From the NCBI RefSeq assembly GCF_002564025.1, contig NZ_PDJH01000001.1, positions 930,001 through 994,000 of the forward strand: 64,000 nt of DNA. Direction: 5' to 3'. Below are positions 35,893-45,664 of this stretch, one piece after another. The notes under the pieces were generated by a model that saw only the letters and a list, made by a program, of their open reading frames with translations, made no database searches and had not been told where the DNA came from. Every line of letters begins with the position of its first letter. The stretch's first letter is position 1. The position numbers and the translations under genes are program-made. The DNA is from Flavimobilis soli. Lineage in GTDB: Bacteria > Actinomycetota > Actinomycetes > Actinomycetales > Cellulomonadaceae.

Positions 35893-36214
35893 GGGAGTGC
35901 CTTTCGGTAGGGGCCGCGACGCGGTCCGGTCGCGGTGTGCCGAGTGACCGGCTGCGAAAGGCTAGCGAAACCGACCTCGCGGAGCGGCCCCTTTCCGCAC
36001 CCGACGCCACGATTCACCCGGGAACCGACGTTGCGGGGCGCATCACATGGGTGGATACCCCTAGACCCTGTCCATCAGCTGGACCAGCCTCGCTGGTCAC
36101 AGCGGTAAGCACCTCACGAAGGCGAAGTCCTCCCGGACCCTCAAGGTCCGCTGAGCGCAGAGCCCGCGCAGACGATGGCCCGCCGCCCATCGGGGCGGCG
36201 GGCCGTCGCGTGAT
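35893..36214. other. Intergenic region with a stack of hairpins, no gene seen
   Basis: 322 bases without a convincing gene. Several hairpins follow one another on the plus strand: accagc-ctc-like gctggt at 36083-36097, cggacc/ggtccg at 36134-36150, and a strong ggcccgccgccc/gggcggcgggcc at 36177-36204 (12-bp stem). The last lies ten bases after the PhoH-like stop on the minus strand and is probably its terminator. The others may be part of an untranslated structured transcript. A small open frame here (36093-36154) has no start codon. Confidence 0.45.
36177..36204 (-). terminator. Hairpin after the PIN-PhoH gene
   Basis: ggcccgccgccc (36177-36188), loop atcg, gggcggcgggcc (36193-36204), perfect 12-bp stem, ten bases beyond the minus-strand stop at 36215. 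Confidence 0.75.
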
Positions 36215-37606
36215 TCAGAGGTCGATGCCTTCGAGGATCTCGGTGACGAGCGCCGCGACGGGCGACCGCTCCGACCGGTTGAGGGTCACGTGCGCGAACA
36301 GCGGGTGGCCCTTGAGCTTCTCGATGACGGCGGCGACGCCGTCGTGCCGCCCGACGCGCAGGTTGTCGCGCTGCGCGACGTCGTGAGTGAGGACGACGCG
36401 GGAGTTCTGGCCGATGCGCGACAGCACCGTGAGCAGGACGCCCCGCTCGAGGGACTGCGCCTCGTCGACGATGACGAACGCGTCGTGCAGCGAGCGGCCG
36501 CGGATGTGCGTGAGCGGCAGCACCTCGAGCATGTCGCGCGCCATGACCTCCTCGACGACCTCGCGCGCGACGACCGCGCCGAGCGTGTCGAACACGGCCT
36601 CCGCCCAGGGGTTCATCTTCTCGGCCTCGGTGCCGGGCAGGTAGCCGAGCTCCTGCCCCCCGACCGCGTAGAGCGGGCGGAACACCATGATCTTGCGGTG
36701 CTGGCGCCGCTCGAGGACCGCTTCGAGACCTGCGCACAGGGCGAGCGCCGACTTGCCCGTGCCTGCACGCCCACCGAGCGACACGATGCCGACGGACTCG
36801 TCCATGAGGAGGTCGATCGCGACGCGCTGCTCGGCGCTGCGCCCGCGGATCCCGAAGACCTCCTGGTCGCCACGCACGAGCTGGACGTGCTTGTCGGCGG
36901 TGACGCGGCCGAGGGCGGAGCCGCGCGGCGAGTGCATGACGACGCCGGTGTTGACCACGAGGTGCTCGGGCTGGCTCACCGAGGTGAGGTCGAGGTCGGC
37001 GAGCTGGACGGACTCGGCCTCCCAGAGGGCGGCCATCTGGTCGGCGTCGACGTCGATCTCCGCCATGCCCGTCCAGCCCGTGTCGAGGACGAGCTCGTGG
37101 CGGTACTCCTCGGCGGTCAGGCCGACGGCAGACGCCTTGACGCGCATCGGCAGGTCCTTGGAGACGACGGTGACGTCGTGGCCCTCGGCGCCGAGGTTCG
37201 CGGCGACGGCGAGGATACGCGAGTCGTTGTCGCCGAGGCGGAAGCCTGCGGGGAGCACCTCGGGCGAGACGTGGTTGAGCTCGACGCGGAGCGTCCCGCC
37301 GAGGTCGCCGACGGGGATCGGAGCGTCGAGCCCGCCGTGCTCGACGCGCAGCTCGTCGAGCAGGCGCAGGGCGCTGCGCGCGAAGTAGCCGAGCTCGGGG
37401 TGGTGCCGTTTCGCCTCGAGCTCGGTGATGACGACGATCGGCAGGACGACGTCGTGCTCGGCGAAGCGCAGCACGGCGCGCGGGTCGGAGAGGAGGACGG
37501 ACGTGTCGACGACGAACGTGCGGCGCGCGTCACCGGGCGGCGGTGCCCCTGTCGCCTCGCGCGGTGCGCGTCGTACGGTCGGGGGTCGCGTGCTCGGATC
37601 GGTCAT
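36215..37606 (-). CDS. PIN-PhoH fusion protein (PhoH2), RNA helicase/ribonuclease
   Basis: 463 residues from ATG 37606. The N-terminal ~150 residues are a PIN ribonuclease domain: [20 protein letters not shown] with the first acidic residue, [36 protein letters not shown] and [13 protein letters not shown]. The C-terminal half is the PhoH ATPase: [20 protein letters not shown] (Walker A), [37 protein letters not shown] (Walker B) and [20 protein letters not shown]. In mycobacteria the related PhoH2 is a sequence-specific RNA helicase and RNase. The gene stands alone, divergent from the amidase gene. Confidence 0.92.
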   Translation of the reverse strand: MTDPSTRPPTVRRAPREATGAPPPGDARRTFVVDTSVLLSDPRAVLRFAEHDVVLPIVVITELEAKRHHPELGYFARSALRLLDELRVEHGGLDAPIPVGDLGGTLRVELNHVSPEVLPAGFRLGDNDSRILAVAANLGAEGHDVTVVSKDLPMRVKASAVGLTAEEYRHELVLDTGWTGMAEIDVDADQMAALWEAESVQLADLDLTSVSQPEHLVVNTGVVMHSPRGSALGRVTADKHVQLVRGDQEVFGIRGRSAEQRVAIDLLMDESVGIVSLGGRAGTGKSALALCAGLEAVLERRQHRKIMVFRPLYAVGGQELGYLPGTEAEKMNPWAEAVFDTLGAVVAREVVEEVMARDMLEVLPLTHIRGRSLHDAFVIVDEAQSLERGVLLTVLSRIGQNSRVVLTHDVAQRDNLRVGRHDGVAAVIEKLKGHPLFAHVTLNRSERSPVAALVTEILEGIDL

Positions 37607-37754
37607 GGCCGGCTCCCGTGGTGCGGGACGACGGTGTGTCGTCCGTCACAGGACAAACTACGCCCGTGTGATTCATCTGGCGAGGGCGCCACGTAACCAT
37701 CAGGTGAACTCTGCGCCGTTCCCCCGCCGCGACCCGCTCACTAGGCTCGACGAC

Positions 37755-39188
37755 ATGGCAGAGCTGCACGACCTCACCGCCCTCGAGCTCGCCGCGGAGA
37801 TCCGCGACGGCGAGACCTCCCCCACCGACGTCGTGCGGCACGCGCTCGACCGCGCCGAGCGGCTCGGGCCGCAGGTCGGGGCGTACGTGACCCTCGCACC
37901 CGAGCGCGCGCTCGCGGAGGCCCGCGAGGCCGAGGCGCTCCTGCGCGCCGCGACCGACGTCGACGCGCTGCCTCCCCTGCTCGGCGTGCCGTGCCCGGTC
38001 AAGGACCTCAACGCCGTCGCGGGCGTCCCGATGTCCGCGGGCTCGCGCGCGCTCGACGGCTACGTCCCCGAGCACGACGACGGGATCGTCACCCTCCTCA
38101 ACCAGGCGGGCACGATCATGCTCGGCAAGACGACGACGCCCGAGCTCGGCCTGCCCTGCTACACCGAGCCCGACGGTCAGGACCCTGCCCGCACGCCGTG
38201 GGACCTCACGCGGTCGGCTGGCGGCTCGTCAGGCGGGGCTGCGGCCGCGGTCGCGGCGCGGCTCGTGCCGGTCGCGCAGGGCAGCGACGGGGGCGGTTCG
38301 ATCCGCATCCCCGCGAGCGCGTGCGGGCTCGTGGGGCTCAAGCCGAGCCGCGGACGGATCAGCCCGGGTCCGTACGGCCTCGACGGCGCGGGGCTTGCGA
38401 CGCTCGGCTTCCTCACGCGCGACGTGCGGGACACGGCGGCCCTGCTGGACGTGGCGGCGCGGCCGTGGCCGGGTGACACGTTCGAGCTTCCGCCGGCGGC
38501 TCAGCCGTTCCTCGAGGCGGCGCGCCGCCCGCCGGGGCGGCTGCGCGTCGGCGTGCTGACGACGCCGGTGATCGCCGAGGGTGCGCCCGTGCACCCCGCG
38601 TGCGTCGCGGCGGTCGCGGCGGTCGAGACGGAGCTGGTCGAGCTCGGCCACGACGTGTCCGAGGCACCCGTGCCGTTCCCGGCCGAGCGCTGGGACGCGT
38701 TCCGGGCGCTGTGGTCGGTCATGGCCCTCCAGGCTCCCGTGCCGCCCGAGCGGGAGGACCTGCTCGTCCCGCTCACCCGCTGGCTGCGCGAGCAGGGTCG
38801 CGCGGTGTCCGGCCTCGACTACGCGCAGGCGGTGTCGGCGGTGCAGGCGCTCACGCGCGAGATCGCGCGGACCTGGGCCGGCTTCGACGTCATCGTGTCA
38901 CCGACCTTCGCCCAGCTTCCCGCGCCGCTCGGCTCGCTGCGCGACGACGCAGACCCGGGGGGCGACTTCGCGGCGCAGACCCGCTTCACGCCGTGGACGA
39001 GCGTGTGGAACCTGTCGGGCCGTCCGGCGATCTCCCTGCCGGTGACGGTCTGGGACGACGACGGCACCCAGCTCCCGGTCGGTGTCATGCTCGGCGCCCG
39101 GTTCGGGCGCGAGGACGTGCTGCTCGGGCTCGCGGGAGCCCTCGAGGAGATCTTCGGCTGGCGGGACAGGCGGCCGCCGGTCGCGTGA
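37755..39188 (+). CDS. Amidase of the amidase-signature family
   Basis: 477 residues from ATG 37755. The Ser-cisSer-Lys triad is visible: GVPCPVKDLNAVAGVPMSAG with the lysine, TRSAGGSSGGAAAAVAARLV with the first two serines, and AQGSDGGGSIRIPASACGLV following. The C-terminal NLSGRPAISLPVTV is also standard. Such enzymes hydrolyse carboxylic amides; the related GatA is always next to gatB or gatC, which are absent here, so this is more likely a general amidase (AmiC-like). Substrate unknown. Confidence 0.88.
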   Translation: MAELHDLTALELAAEIRDGETSPTDVVRHALDRAERLGPQVGAYVTLAPERALAEAREAEALLRAATDVDALPPLLGVPCPVKDLNAVAGVPMSAGSRALDGYVPEHDDGIVTLLNQAGTIMLGKTTTPELGLPCYTEPDGQDPARTPWDLTRSAGGSSGGAAAAVAARLVPVAQGSDGGGSIRIPASACGLVGLKPSRGRISPGPYGLDGAGLATLGFLTRDVRDTAALLDVAARPWPGDTFELPPAAQPFLEAARRPPGRLRVGVLTTPVIAEGAPVHPACVAAVAAVETELVELGHDVSEAPVPFPAERWDAFRALWSVMALQAPVPPEREDLLVPLTRWLREQGRAVSGLDYAQAVSAVQALTREIARTWAGFDVIVSPTFAQLPAPLGSLRDDADPGGDFAAQTRFTPWTSVWNLSGRPAISLPVTVWDDDGTQLPVGVMLGARFGREDVLLGLAGALEEIFGWRDRRPPVA

Positions 39189-39231
39189 GGGCGACGGCGG
39201 GAGCGCGAGCAGGTCGGACGCTTCCCGACGC

Positions 39232-39732
39232 TCAGGCGCCGGCGGTCTGCTGGACGTGCGCGACGATCGAGCGCGCCCACTCGCGCACCGCGTCCATGTC
39301 GCGGCGGTCGCCCTGCTTGCCGCGGGCCGCGGCGATGATCGCGCGCTCGGCGAAGTTGAGGACGTTGAGGTCGAGACGCCCGGAGAAGTGCCGGTGCGCG
39401 ACGGCGCCGGACGCGATCATCCGCTCGTGCGTCTCCGCGGGTCGGTTCGAGCCCTTCGCGGGGGCGTCGGCGAGCCCGGACGAGAAGAGCCAGACGGTCT
39501 TGGTCTGCAGCTCGGCGGTCAGGCGTTCGACGAGCTCGCGCGCCTCGGGGAGCCAGCGGCCGGTGTAGATCGCGGACCCGACGATCACGACGTCGTACTC
39601 CGCGACCGAGGTGACGTCCTCCGGGACGATGAGGTCGCACTCGATGCCGTGCTCCCGGATGGTGTCGGCGACGACCTCGCCGATCTCCAGAGTCGCGTTG
39701 TGGCGGGACGCCACAGTCACGAGTGCCCTCAT
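39232..39732 (-). CDS. Flavodoxin-domain protein (HemG-like)
   Basis: 166 residues from ATG 39732, with GAGGAG seven bases upstream. It starts MRALVTVASRHNATLEIGEV, the FMN phosphate-binding loop of flavodoxin-like proteins, and continues with DVVIVGSAIYTGRWLPEAREL and VWLFSSGLADAP. A helical tail with GDRRDMDAVREWARSIVAHV follows. It resembles flavodoxin-type proteins sometimes annotated as HemG protoporphyrinogen oxidase-like. An upstream in-frame extension lacks homology and was left out. Confidence 0.85.
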   Translation of the reverse strand: MRALVTVASRHNATLEIGEVVADTIREHGIECDLIVPEDVTSVAEYDVVIVGSAIYTGRWLPEARELVERLTAELQTKTVWLFSSGLADAPAKGSNRPAETHERMIASGAVAHRHFSGRLDLNVLNFAERAIIAAARGKQGDRRDMDAVREWARSIVAHVQQTAGA

Positions 39733-39904
39733 TGGTTTCTCCTCACAGATGCCGAATGGATACGACCCCTCGCATTCCGTATCCATCCTCACCGCGCGGC
39801 ACGTCGGCTTTGTGGGCCGTATGTCCCGACGCACAGTGACGTCGGTCGCGTCGGGAACGCCCACCCGCTGGCGGCCTCACCCGCCCACCCTCCCGAGCAC
39901 GTCG

Positions 39905-40669
39905 TCACAGGTCGAGCTTGCGACCCCCGGTGGAGCTGCGCGGCTGCCCAGGGCGAGGTGGCGGCGTGGGCATCCAGCGCGTCGGCTCAGGCTCGACGTC
40001 AGGGACTCCGTCGAACGGCACGCCCCCGGGCGGGCCGGGCCGGGTCGGCGGCAAGGGCTCGAGGACACGCCGGGACGCGGCGGGGTCGACCGGCGGGGCC
40101 GGACGGGGCGGTGGCGGCGCCTGCGGCACAGGCGCCACCTGGCCGGCGGGCTCCTCGGTCCCCGTGTAGACCTGCGGGAACGACGCCGCGAGACGCGGGT
40201 CGTACCCGTCGGGCACGGCCGACGTCGGCAGGTGCGACGTCGGGAACCTTGACGCCTGCCCCGGCCGAGCGCCGCGCGCCTGCGCCGCCGCGATCATGCT
40301 GACCTCGACGCCGACCTCGCGCCGTGCGATCCGCTCGAGCCTGCGCTGGTTCATCGCCCACGCATGGACGACCGACGTGACCCGGAGGATCCAGATGATC
40401 GACGACACGGCGATCTCGTCGGCGGTGCCGAAGAAGAGCCCCGCCCCGCCGAGGGTCCCGCCGCCGACGGCGACGAGGCCCCAGACCCACGCCCAGAGCT
40501 CGTAGCGCCCCTTGTCACCGTCGTCGTCAAGGTTGGCGCGCATCCAGAACCAGACGAACGTGAGGGTCCCGAGCGACAGCAACGGTACGAGCAGGAGCCA
40601 GCTCTTCGGGCGCGTCCAGGACGTGTCGGCGAGCCGCTGCTCGACGGTGCGGACGTGGTGCGGGTACAT
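39905..40669 (-). CDS. Proline-rich membrane protein coupled to the AAA ATPase gene
   Basis: 254 residues from ATG 40669, overlapping the AAA gene stop (ATGA). Three to four hydrophobic segments are visible (WLLLVPLLSLGTLTFVWFWM, LWAWVWGLVAVGGGTLGGAG, EIAVSSIIWILRVTSVVHAW), then an RRLERIARREVGVEVSMIAAA helix and a long disordered, proline-rich tail (residues ~140-254). The four-base overlap says the two products are made together; the tail may be a docking surface for the ATPase. I do not recognise the family. Confidence 0.75.
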   Translation of the reverse strand: MYPHHVRTVEQRLADTSWTRPKSWLLLVPLLSLGTLTFVWFWMRANLDDDGDKGRYELWAWVWGLVAVGGGTLGGAGLFFGTADEIAVSSIIWILRVTSVVHAWAMNQRRLERIARREVGVEVSMIAAAQARGARPGQASRFPTSHLPTSAVPDGYDPRLAASFPQVYTGTEEPAGQVAPVPQAPPPPRPAPPVDPAASRRVLEPLPPTRPGPPGGVPFDGVPDVEPEPTRWMPTPPPRPGQPRSSTGGRKLDL

Positions 40670-42306
40670 CAGAACACGACCTTCCGGCCGCCGCCGTCAG
40701 GGCCTGCGTCGAGGGGCGAGATGCCGTGCGGGCCGATCGGCGCGAGCGGCTCGTCGGAGACGGTCGCAGCGACCGCGCGGCTCGCAGCCCACTCGCGGAT
40801 CGTGGCGACCTGCTCGGCCTGGGTCACGGACAGCGGCACGGTCGACACGACTGCTCGCTGGAGGTCCTCGACGCGCAGCGCACGGCGTTCCGCGAACGCG
40901 TCGAAGCACGCCGCGACGACGGCCTGCTCGATCTCGGCACCCGAGAACCCGTCCGTGCCCGCGGCCAGGTCGGCGACGAGCTGTTCGGTGAGCGCGAGCT
41001 CGCCACCGAGCGCCTCGCCCTCGCGCAGCCGCTTGCCGAGGTGGAGGGACCAGATCGTGCGGCGTTCGGAGTCCGTCGGCAGGTCGACGAAGAAGATCTC
41101 GTCGAAGCGGCCCTTGCGGAGCAGCTCGGGCGGCAGCGCGTCGATCTTGTTGGCCGTCGCGATGACGAACACCGAGGAGCTCTTCTCCTGCATCCAGGTG
41201 AGGAACGTGCCGAAGACGCGCTGGCTCGTGCCGGAGTCCCCGCTCTGCGCGCTCGACGCCGAGCCGAAGCCCTTCTCGATCTCGTCGATCCACAGGATCG
41301 ACGGCGCGACCGCCTCGGCGAGGCGCAGCGACGCGCGCATGTTGAGCTCGGAGGACCCGACGAGGCCGGAGAAGATCTTGCCGACGTCGAGCCGCAGGAG
41401 CGGCAGGCCCCACAGGCTCGACATGCACTTGGCGGTCAGCGACTTGCCGCAGCCGGGCACGCCCGTGATGAGCACGCCCTTGGGCGGGGAGATCCCCCAG
41501 CGGGCCGCGTCCGGGAGCCACGAGCCGTTGCGCTTCGCGAGCCAGCGCTTGAGGTTCTCGAGGCCGCCGACGTCGTCGATCGAGCCCGCCGGGGGCACGA
41601 ACTCGAGGAGCGCGGACTTGCGGATCGTCTGGCGCTTCTCGTCGATCACGCGGTCGATGTCGGTGACGTCGAGGACGCGGTCGCCCGCGATCGCGCGTGC
41701 GAACGCGTTCTCGGCCTCCCAGCGGGTCAGGCCGCGGGCAGCGTGGACGAGCCGCACCTTGTCCTCGGGCGTGAGCCGGTTCTGGATGCCCGCGGCGTTG
41801 GCCTCGATGATCGCGTCGAGGACCTCCTCGATCTCGTCCGTGTCGGGCAGCGGGAGGTCGACGACGGACACGACCTTCTCGAGGTCCGGCGGCAGGTCGA
41901 GCGCCGGCGACACGATGACGAGCGTGTGCGGCACGTCGCCGACCTTGAACGCGGCGGCGACGTCGAGGATCGCGCGGACGAGGATCGCGTCGGGCGTCTG
42001 GCCGTCCGAGCCGAGGAAGTGGTGCAGGTCCTGGAAGACGAAGATCGTCGGGCGCGTCATCGCAGCGGCGGCGGCGAGCGCCGCCTCGGCGACCTGCGGA
42101 CGGCCCGGGTCGCCCGGGTAGTGCAGGCCCCGGCTGACGGAGTAGCACATGACCTGGCGCGCGCTGCGGAGGGCGGTCGGGTCGGTCGCGATCGACTGGA
42201 CGGCGCCGATCACGCGCTCCGCCTCGTGCGTCTCGACCACGAGCACGGGGTGCCGTGCGCGGATCAGGTCGACGAGCGTGTCCCTGAAGCCGGCGGTGCT
42301 GCCCAT
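40669..42306 (-). CDS. Ycf46-like AAA+ ATPase
   Basis: 545 residues from ATG 42306, with GAGGAGGGG upstream. An N-terminal degenerate AAA-like region (STAGFRDTLVDLIRARHPVL, VFQDLHHFLG) precedes one full AAA+ module. Here are Walker A GVPGCGKSLTAKC, Walker B SILWIDEIEKGFG, sensor 1 FVIATANKIDALPPELLRKG and the arginine finger region GRFDEIFFVDLP, followed by the small helical lid (GTDGFSGAEIEQAVVAACFD). The layout, with SSELNMRASLRLAEAVAPS, matches Ycf46-type ATPases found in plastids and many bacteria; their role is little known. Coupled to the membrane gene downstream. Confidence 0.9.
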   Translation of the reverse strand: MGSTAGFRDTLVDLIRARHPVLVVETHEAERVIGAVQSIATDPTALRSARQVMCYSVSRGLHYPGDPGRPQVAEAALAAAAAMTRPTIFVFQDLHHFLGSDGQTPDAILVRAILDVAAAFKVGDVPHTLVIVSPALDLPPDLEKVVSVVDLPLPDTDEIEEVLDAIIEANAAGIQNRLTPEDKVRLVHAARGLTRWEAENAFARAIAGDRVLDVTDIDRVIDEKRQTIRKSALLEFVPPAGSIDDVGGLENLKRWLAKRNGSWLPDAARWGISPPKGVLITGVPGCGKSLTAKCMSSLWGLPLLRLDVGKIFSGLVGSSELNMRASLRLAEAVAPSILWIDEIEKGFGSASSAQSGDSGTSQRVFGTFLTWMQEKSSSVFVIATANKIDALPPELLRKGRFDEIFFVDLPTDSERRTIWSLHLGKRLREGEALGGELALTEQLVADLAAGTDGFSGAEIEQAVVAACFDAFAERRALRVEDLQRAVVSTVPLSVTQAEQVATIREWAASRAVAATVSDEPLAPIGPHGISPLDAGPDGGGRKVVF

Positions 42307-42444
42307 CCCCTGTCCCCTCCTCGCGGTGCGAGTCCCCTCCCGCACGCGTGCTGCGGGCCGCGCGTGCGGCGGCCGTCGTCAGCGCAGTCACGGTACCGCA
42401 GCGCGCAGCCGTGACGACAGCGCTCCCGGCGGTAGGTTGGCACC

Positions 42445-42897
42445 ATGGCCACGCTCTTCACCAAGATCATCGACGGCGAGATCCCGGGGCGGTTCGTGTG
42501 GGCGGACGACCGTGCCGTCGTCTTCGCGACGATCGCGCCGATCACCGCCGGTCACGTCCTCGTCGTGCCGCGCGCGGAGGTCGCGGCGTTCACGGACGCC
42601 GACGACGACCTGCTCGCGCACCTCGTGCGTGTCGCCAAGGTCGTGGGCAGCGCGCAGAAGACGGCGTTCGGCGCGCCGCGCGCCGCCCTCCTCGTCGCCG
42701 GGTTCGAGGTCCCGCACCTGCACGTGCACGTCCTGCCCGCGTGGGGAGAGGCCGAGCTGTCGTTCGCGAACGCGCGTCCCGACACCCCGGGCGAGGAGCT
42801 CGACGCCGCGGCTGAGCGGCTGCGGGCGGCGCTGCGGGAGGCCGGCGAGGGTGCGCACGTCCCGGCGTCGCTCTCCTCGCTCGAGCCGAACGGCTGA
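42445..42897 (+). CDS. HIT-family hydrolase/transferase
   Basis: 150 residues from ATG 42445. It has the HIT motif with histidines in HLHVHVLPAWGEAELSF and the FTKIIDGEIPGRFVWADDRA opening typical of HIT-like hydrolases (Hint family), plus APITAGHVLVVPRAEV. These enzymes hydrolyse nucleoside phosphoramidates and related compounds. The gene lies just upstream of ppc with 49 bases between. Confidence 0.93.
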   Translation: MATLFTKIIDGEIPGRFVWADDRAVVFATIAPITAGHVLVVPRAEVAAFTDADDDLLAHLVRVAKVVGSAQKTAFGAPRAALLVAGFEVPHLHVHVLPAWGEAELSFANARPDTPGEELDAAAERLRAALREAGEGAHVPASLSSLEPNG

Positions 42898-42946
42898 CAT
42901 TCGGACAGTCAGGTGCGAGCCGGGACGAAGAACTACAGTCATCCAC

Positions 42947-45622
42947 GTGAGTGACAAGGAAAATGCCCCGGCCCCGACCGAAGACCGTCGCCACGCACGC
43001 CACGAGCTCCCAGACGAGCTGCGTGCGGACGTCCGCCTCCTCGGCGGGCTGCTGGGCCAGGTCCTGACCGAGTCCGTCGGCCCTGACCTGCTCGAGGACG
43101 TCGAGAAGCTGCGCTCCCTGACGATCGCGGCGTACAGCGACCCGTCGCCGGACGCGATCCAGGCCGCTGCCGACCTCATCGAGACCTTCTCGCTCGAGCG
43201 TGCCGAAGAGGTCGCCCGCGCGTTCCTCTGCTACTTCCACCTCGTCAACCTCGCCGAGGAGCACCACCGTGTCCGCGTGCTGCGCCGCCGCGAGGCCGAG
43301 GGCGCCACGCACAGCGACTCGCTCGAGCACGCCGTCGCGCAGCTGCGCGACGAGATCGGCGACGAGGAGACGGCCCGCCGCATCCAGGGGCTCGAGTTCC
43401 GCCCCGTCCTCACCGCGCACCCGACCGAGGCCCGTCGGCGTGCGGTCGCCGCCGCGATCCGCCGCATCACCGAGCTGCTCGCCGCGCGCGACGCCGTCGA
43501 CCTCGGCGGCATCACGCTCGCGGACAACACCCGCCGTCTGACCGCGGAGATCGACGCGCTGTGGCGCACGTCCCCGCTGCGCTCGTCGAAGCCGTCGCCG
43601 CTCGACGAGGTCCGCACCGCGATGTCGACGTTCGACCAGACTCTCTTCGAGGTGTTCCCCGAGGTCTACCGCCGCTTCGACCAGCTCCTCACGGGCGAGG
43701 ACGCCGGCCGCGTCGCGCCCGTCGTGCCGCCGTTCGTGCGCCTCGGCACGTGGATCGGCGCCGACCGCGACGGCAACCCCAACGTCACCGCGACCATCAC
43801 GCGCCAGGCCGCGGCGATCGCGAACGAGCACGTGCTCATCGCGCTCGAGCAGGTCGCGACCCGCCTCGGCCGCTCGCTGACCCTCGACGCGGACACGACT
43901 CCCCCGTCGGCCGAGCTCGAGAAGCTGTGGAAGGCGCAGCAGGTCCTCGCCGAGGACCTCACCAAGGAGATCGCGCTGCGCTCGCCCAACGAGCCGTACC
44001 GCCGCGTCCTCCTCGTCATCGCCCGCCGCATCGCGGCGACGCTGAGCCGCAACGCGGACCTCGCGTATGTCAAGGCCGAGGACCTCCTCGCCGACCTGCT
44101 CGTCGTGCAGGGCTCGCTCGTCGAGGCCGGCGCCCCGCGCGCCGCGTACGCCGAGCTGCAGCAGCTCATCTGGCAGGTGCAGACGTTCGGCTTCCACCTC
44201 GCCGAGCACGAGATCCGCCAGCACTCGCAGGTCCACCGCGAGACCCTCGCGGAGATCGCGGAGAAGGGCGCCGACGGCGACCTGTCCGACCGCAGCCGCG
44301 AGGTGCTCGACGTCTTCCGCGCGATCGCCGCGATCCAGAAGCGTTACGGCGTCCCCGCGGCACGCCGCTACATCGTGTCGTTCACGACGAGCGCCGAGGA
44401 CCTCGCCAACGTCTACGAGCTCGCGCGCCACGCGCTCGGCGCCGACGCCGAGCTGCCCGTGCTCGATGTCATCCCCCTGTTCGAGACGTTCGCGGACCTC
44501 GAGGCGAGCGTCGACGTGCTCGACGAGACGATCAAGCAGCCCGCCGTGCGCGAGCGGCTCGCCGCGACCGGCCGCCGGCTCGAGGTCATGCTCGGCTACT
44601 CCGACTCGTCGAAGGACGTCGGGCCCGTCTCGGCGACGCTCGCCCTCTACGACGCGCAGAGCCGCATCGCCCAGTGGGCGAGGCGCAACGACATCACGCT
44701 GACGCTGTTCCACGGCCGTGGCGGCGCGCTCGGTCGCGGTGGCGGCCCCGCGAACCGCGCGATCCTCGCGCAGCCCCCGCACTCGGTCGACGGACGCTTC
44801 AAGCTCACCGAGCAGGGCGAGGTCATCGCGGCCCGCTACGGTCACCCGGTGATCGCGGCCCGCCACATCGACCAGGTCGCGGCCGCGACGCTGCTCGCGT
44901 CCGCCCCGAGCATCGAGGAGCGCAACGCGGGCGCCGCCGAGAAGTTCAAGGACATGGCGGCCACGATGGACGCCGCGTCGCGCGAGCGGTTCTTCGCCCT
45001 CGTGAAGTCGCCCGGCTTCCCGCGGTGGTTCGCCCAGGTGACCCCGCAGGACGAGGTCGGCCTCCTGCCGCTCGGCTCGCGCCCCGCCAAGCGCGGCCTG
45101 TCGATGAACTCCCTCGACGACCTCCGCGCGATCCCGTGGGTCTTCGCGTGGACGCAGGCGCGCATCAACCTCACCGGCTGGTTCGGTCTCGGCACCGCGC
45201 TCCAGGCGATCGGCGACCCGGAGAAGCTCCAGCAGGCGTACCGCGAGTGGCCGCTCTTCGCGACGATGATCGACAACGTCGAGATGTCGCTCGCGAAGAC
45301 GGACGAGCGCATCGCTCGCCGCTACCTCGCCCTCGGCGACCGTGAGGACCTCTCCGGGCTCGTGCTCGACGAGATGCGCCTGACGATCGAGTGGGTCCTG
45401 GCGACGACGGGCCGCTCCCGGATGCTCGCGGACATGCGCGTCCTCGGCCGAGCCGTGCAGATGCGCAGCCCGTACGTCGACGCGCTGTCGCTCATCCAGG
45501 TGCGCGCCCTGCGGGTGCTGCGTCTCGACGACACGCGCCCCGAGGAGGAGGTGGCCCGCATCAAGCGGCTCCTCCTGATCACGATGAACGGTGTCGCAGC
45601 AGGGCTGCAGAACACCGGCTGA
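42947..45622 (+). CDS. ppc: Phosphoenolpyruvate carboxylase
   Basis: 891 residues from GTG 42947. All key PEPC elements are present: RPVLTAHPTEARRRAV with the catalytic His, LGTWIGADRDGNPNVT, MLGYSDSSKDVGPVSA, the catalytic FHGRGGALGRGGGPAN loop and the C-terminal RSPYVDALSLIQVRALRVLR. It carboxylates PEP with bicarbonate to oxaloacetate, replenishing the TCA cycle, and is tetrameric with effector sites for aspartate and acetyl-CoA in bacteria. The final residues NTG conserved in the family are present. No regulatory N-terminal serine typical of plants is expected. The start was chosen at the beginning of conserved similarity. Confidence 0.97.
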   Translation: MSDKENAPAPTEDRRHARHELPDELRADVRLLGGLLGQVLTESVGPDLLEDVEKLRSLTIAAYSDPSPDAIQAAADLIETFSLERAEEVARAFLCYFHLVNLAEEHHRVRVLRRREAEGATHSDSLEHAVAQLRDEIGDEETARRIQGLEFRPVLTAHPTEARRRAVAAAIRRITELLAARDAVDLGGITLADNTRRLTAEIDALWRTSPLRSSKPSPLDEVRTAMSTFDQTLFEVFPEVYRRFDQLLTGEDAGRVAPVVPPFVRLGTWIGADRDGNPNVTATITRQAAAIANEHVLIALEQVATRLGRSLTLDADTTPPSAELEKLWKAQQVLAEDLTKEIALRSPNEPYRRVLLVIARRIAATLSRNADLAYVKAEDLLADLLVVQGSLVEAGAPRAAYAELQQLIWQVQTFGFHLAEHEIRQHSQVHRETLAEIAEKGADGDLSDRSREVLDVFRAIAAIQKRYGVPAARRYIVSFTTSAEDLANVYELARHALGADAELPVLDVIPLFETFADLEASVDVLDETIKQPAVRERLAATGRRLEVMLGYSDSSKDVGPVSATLALYDAQSRIAQWARRNDITLTLFHGRGGALGRGGGPANRAILAQPPHSVDGRFKLTEQGEVIAARYGHPVIAARHIDQVAAATLLASAPSIEERNAGAAEKFKDMAATMDAASRERFFALVKSPGFPRWFAQVTPQDEVGLLPLGSRPAKRGLSMNSLDDLRAIPWVFAWTQARINLTGWFGLGTALQAIGDPEKLQQAYREWPLFATMIDNVEMSLAKTDERIARRYLALGDREDLSGLVLDEMRLTIEWVLATTGRSRMLADMRVLGRAVQMRSPYVDALSLIQVRALRVLRLDDTRPEEEVARIKRLLLITMNGVAAGLQNTG

Positions 45623-45664
45623 CACAGCGCGCCGGGCGCGCTCCCGGCAGGAAGAAGCAACAAC

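Noticed and set aside
36093..36154. Short open frame in the gap before the PhoH2 gene, basic peptide ending KAKSSRTLKVR
   Set aside because: No start codon or ribosome-binding site and no known family; more likely structured non-coding sequence.
37530..38075. Minus-strand open frame within the amidase 5' region
   Set aside because: Antisense to amidase, no conserved motif and Arg-rich.
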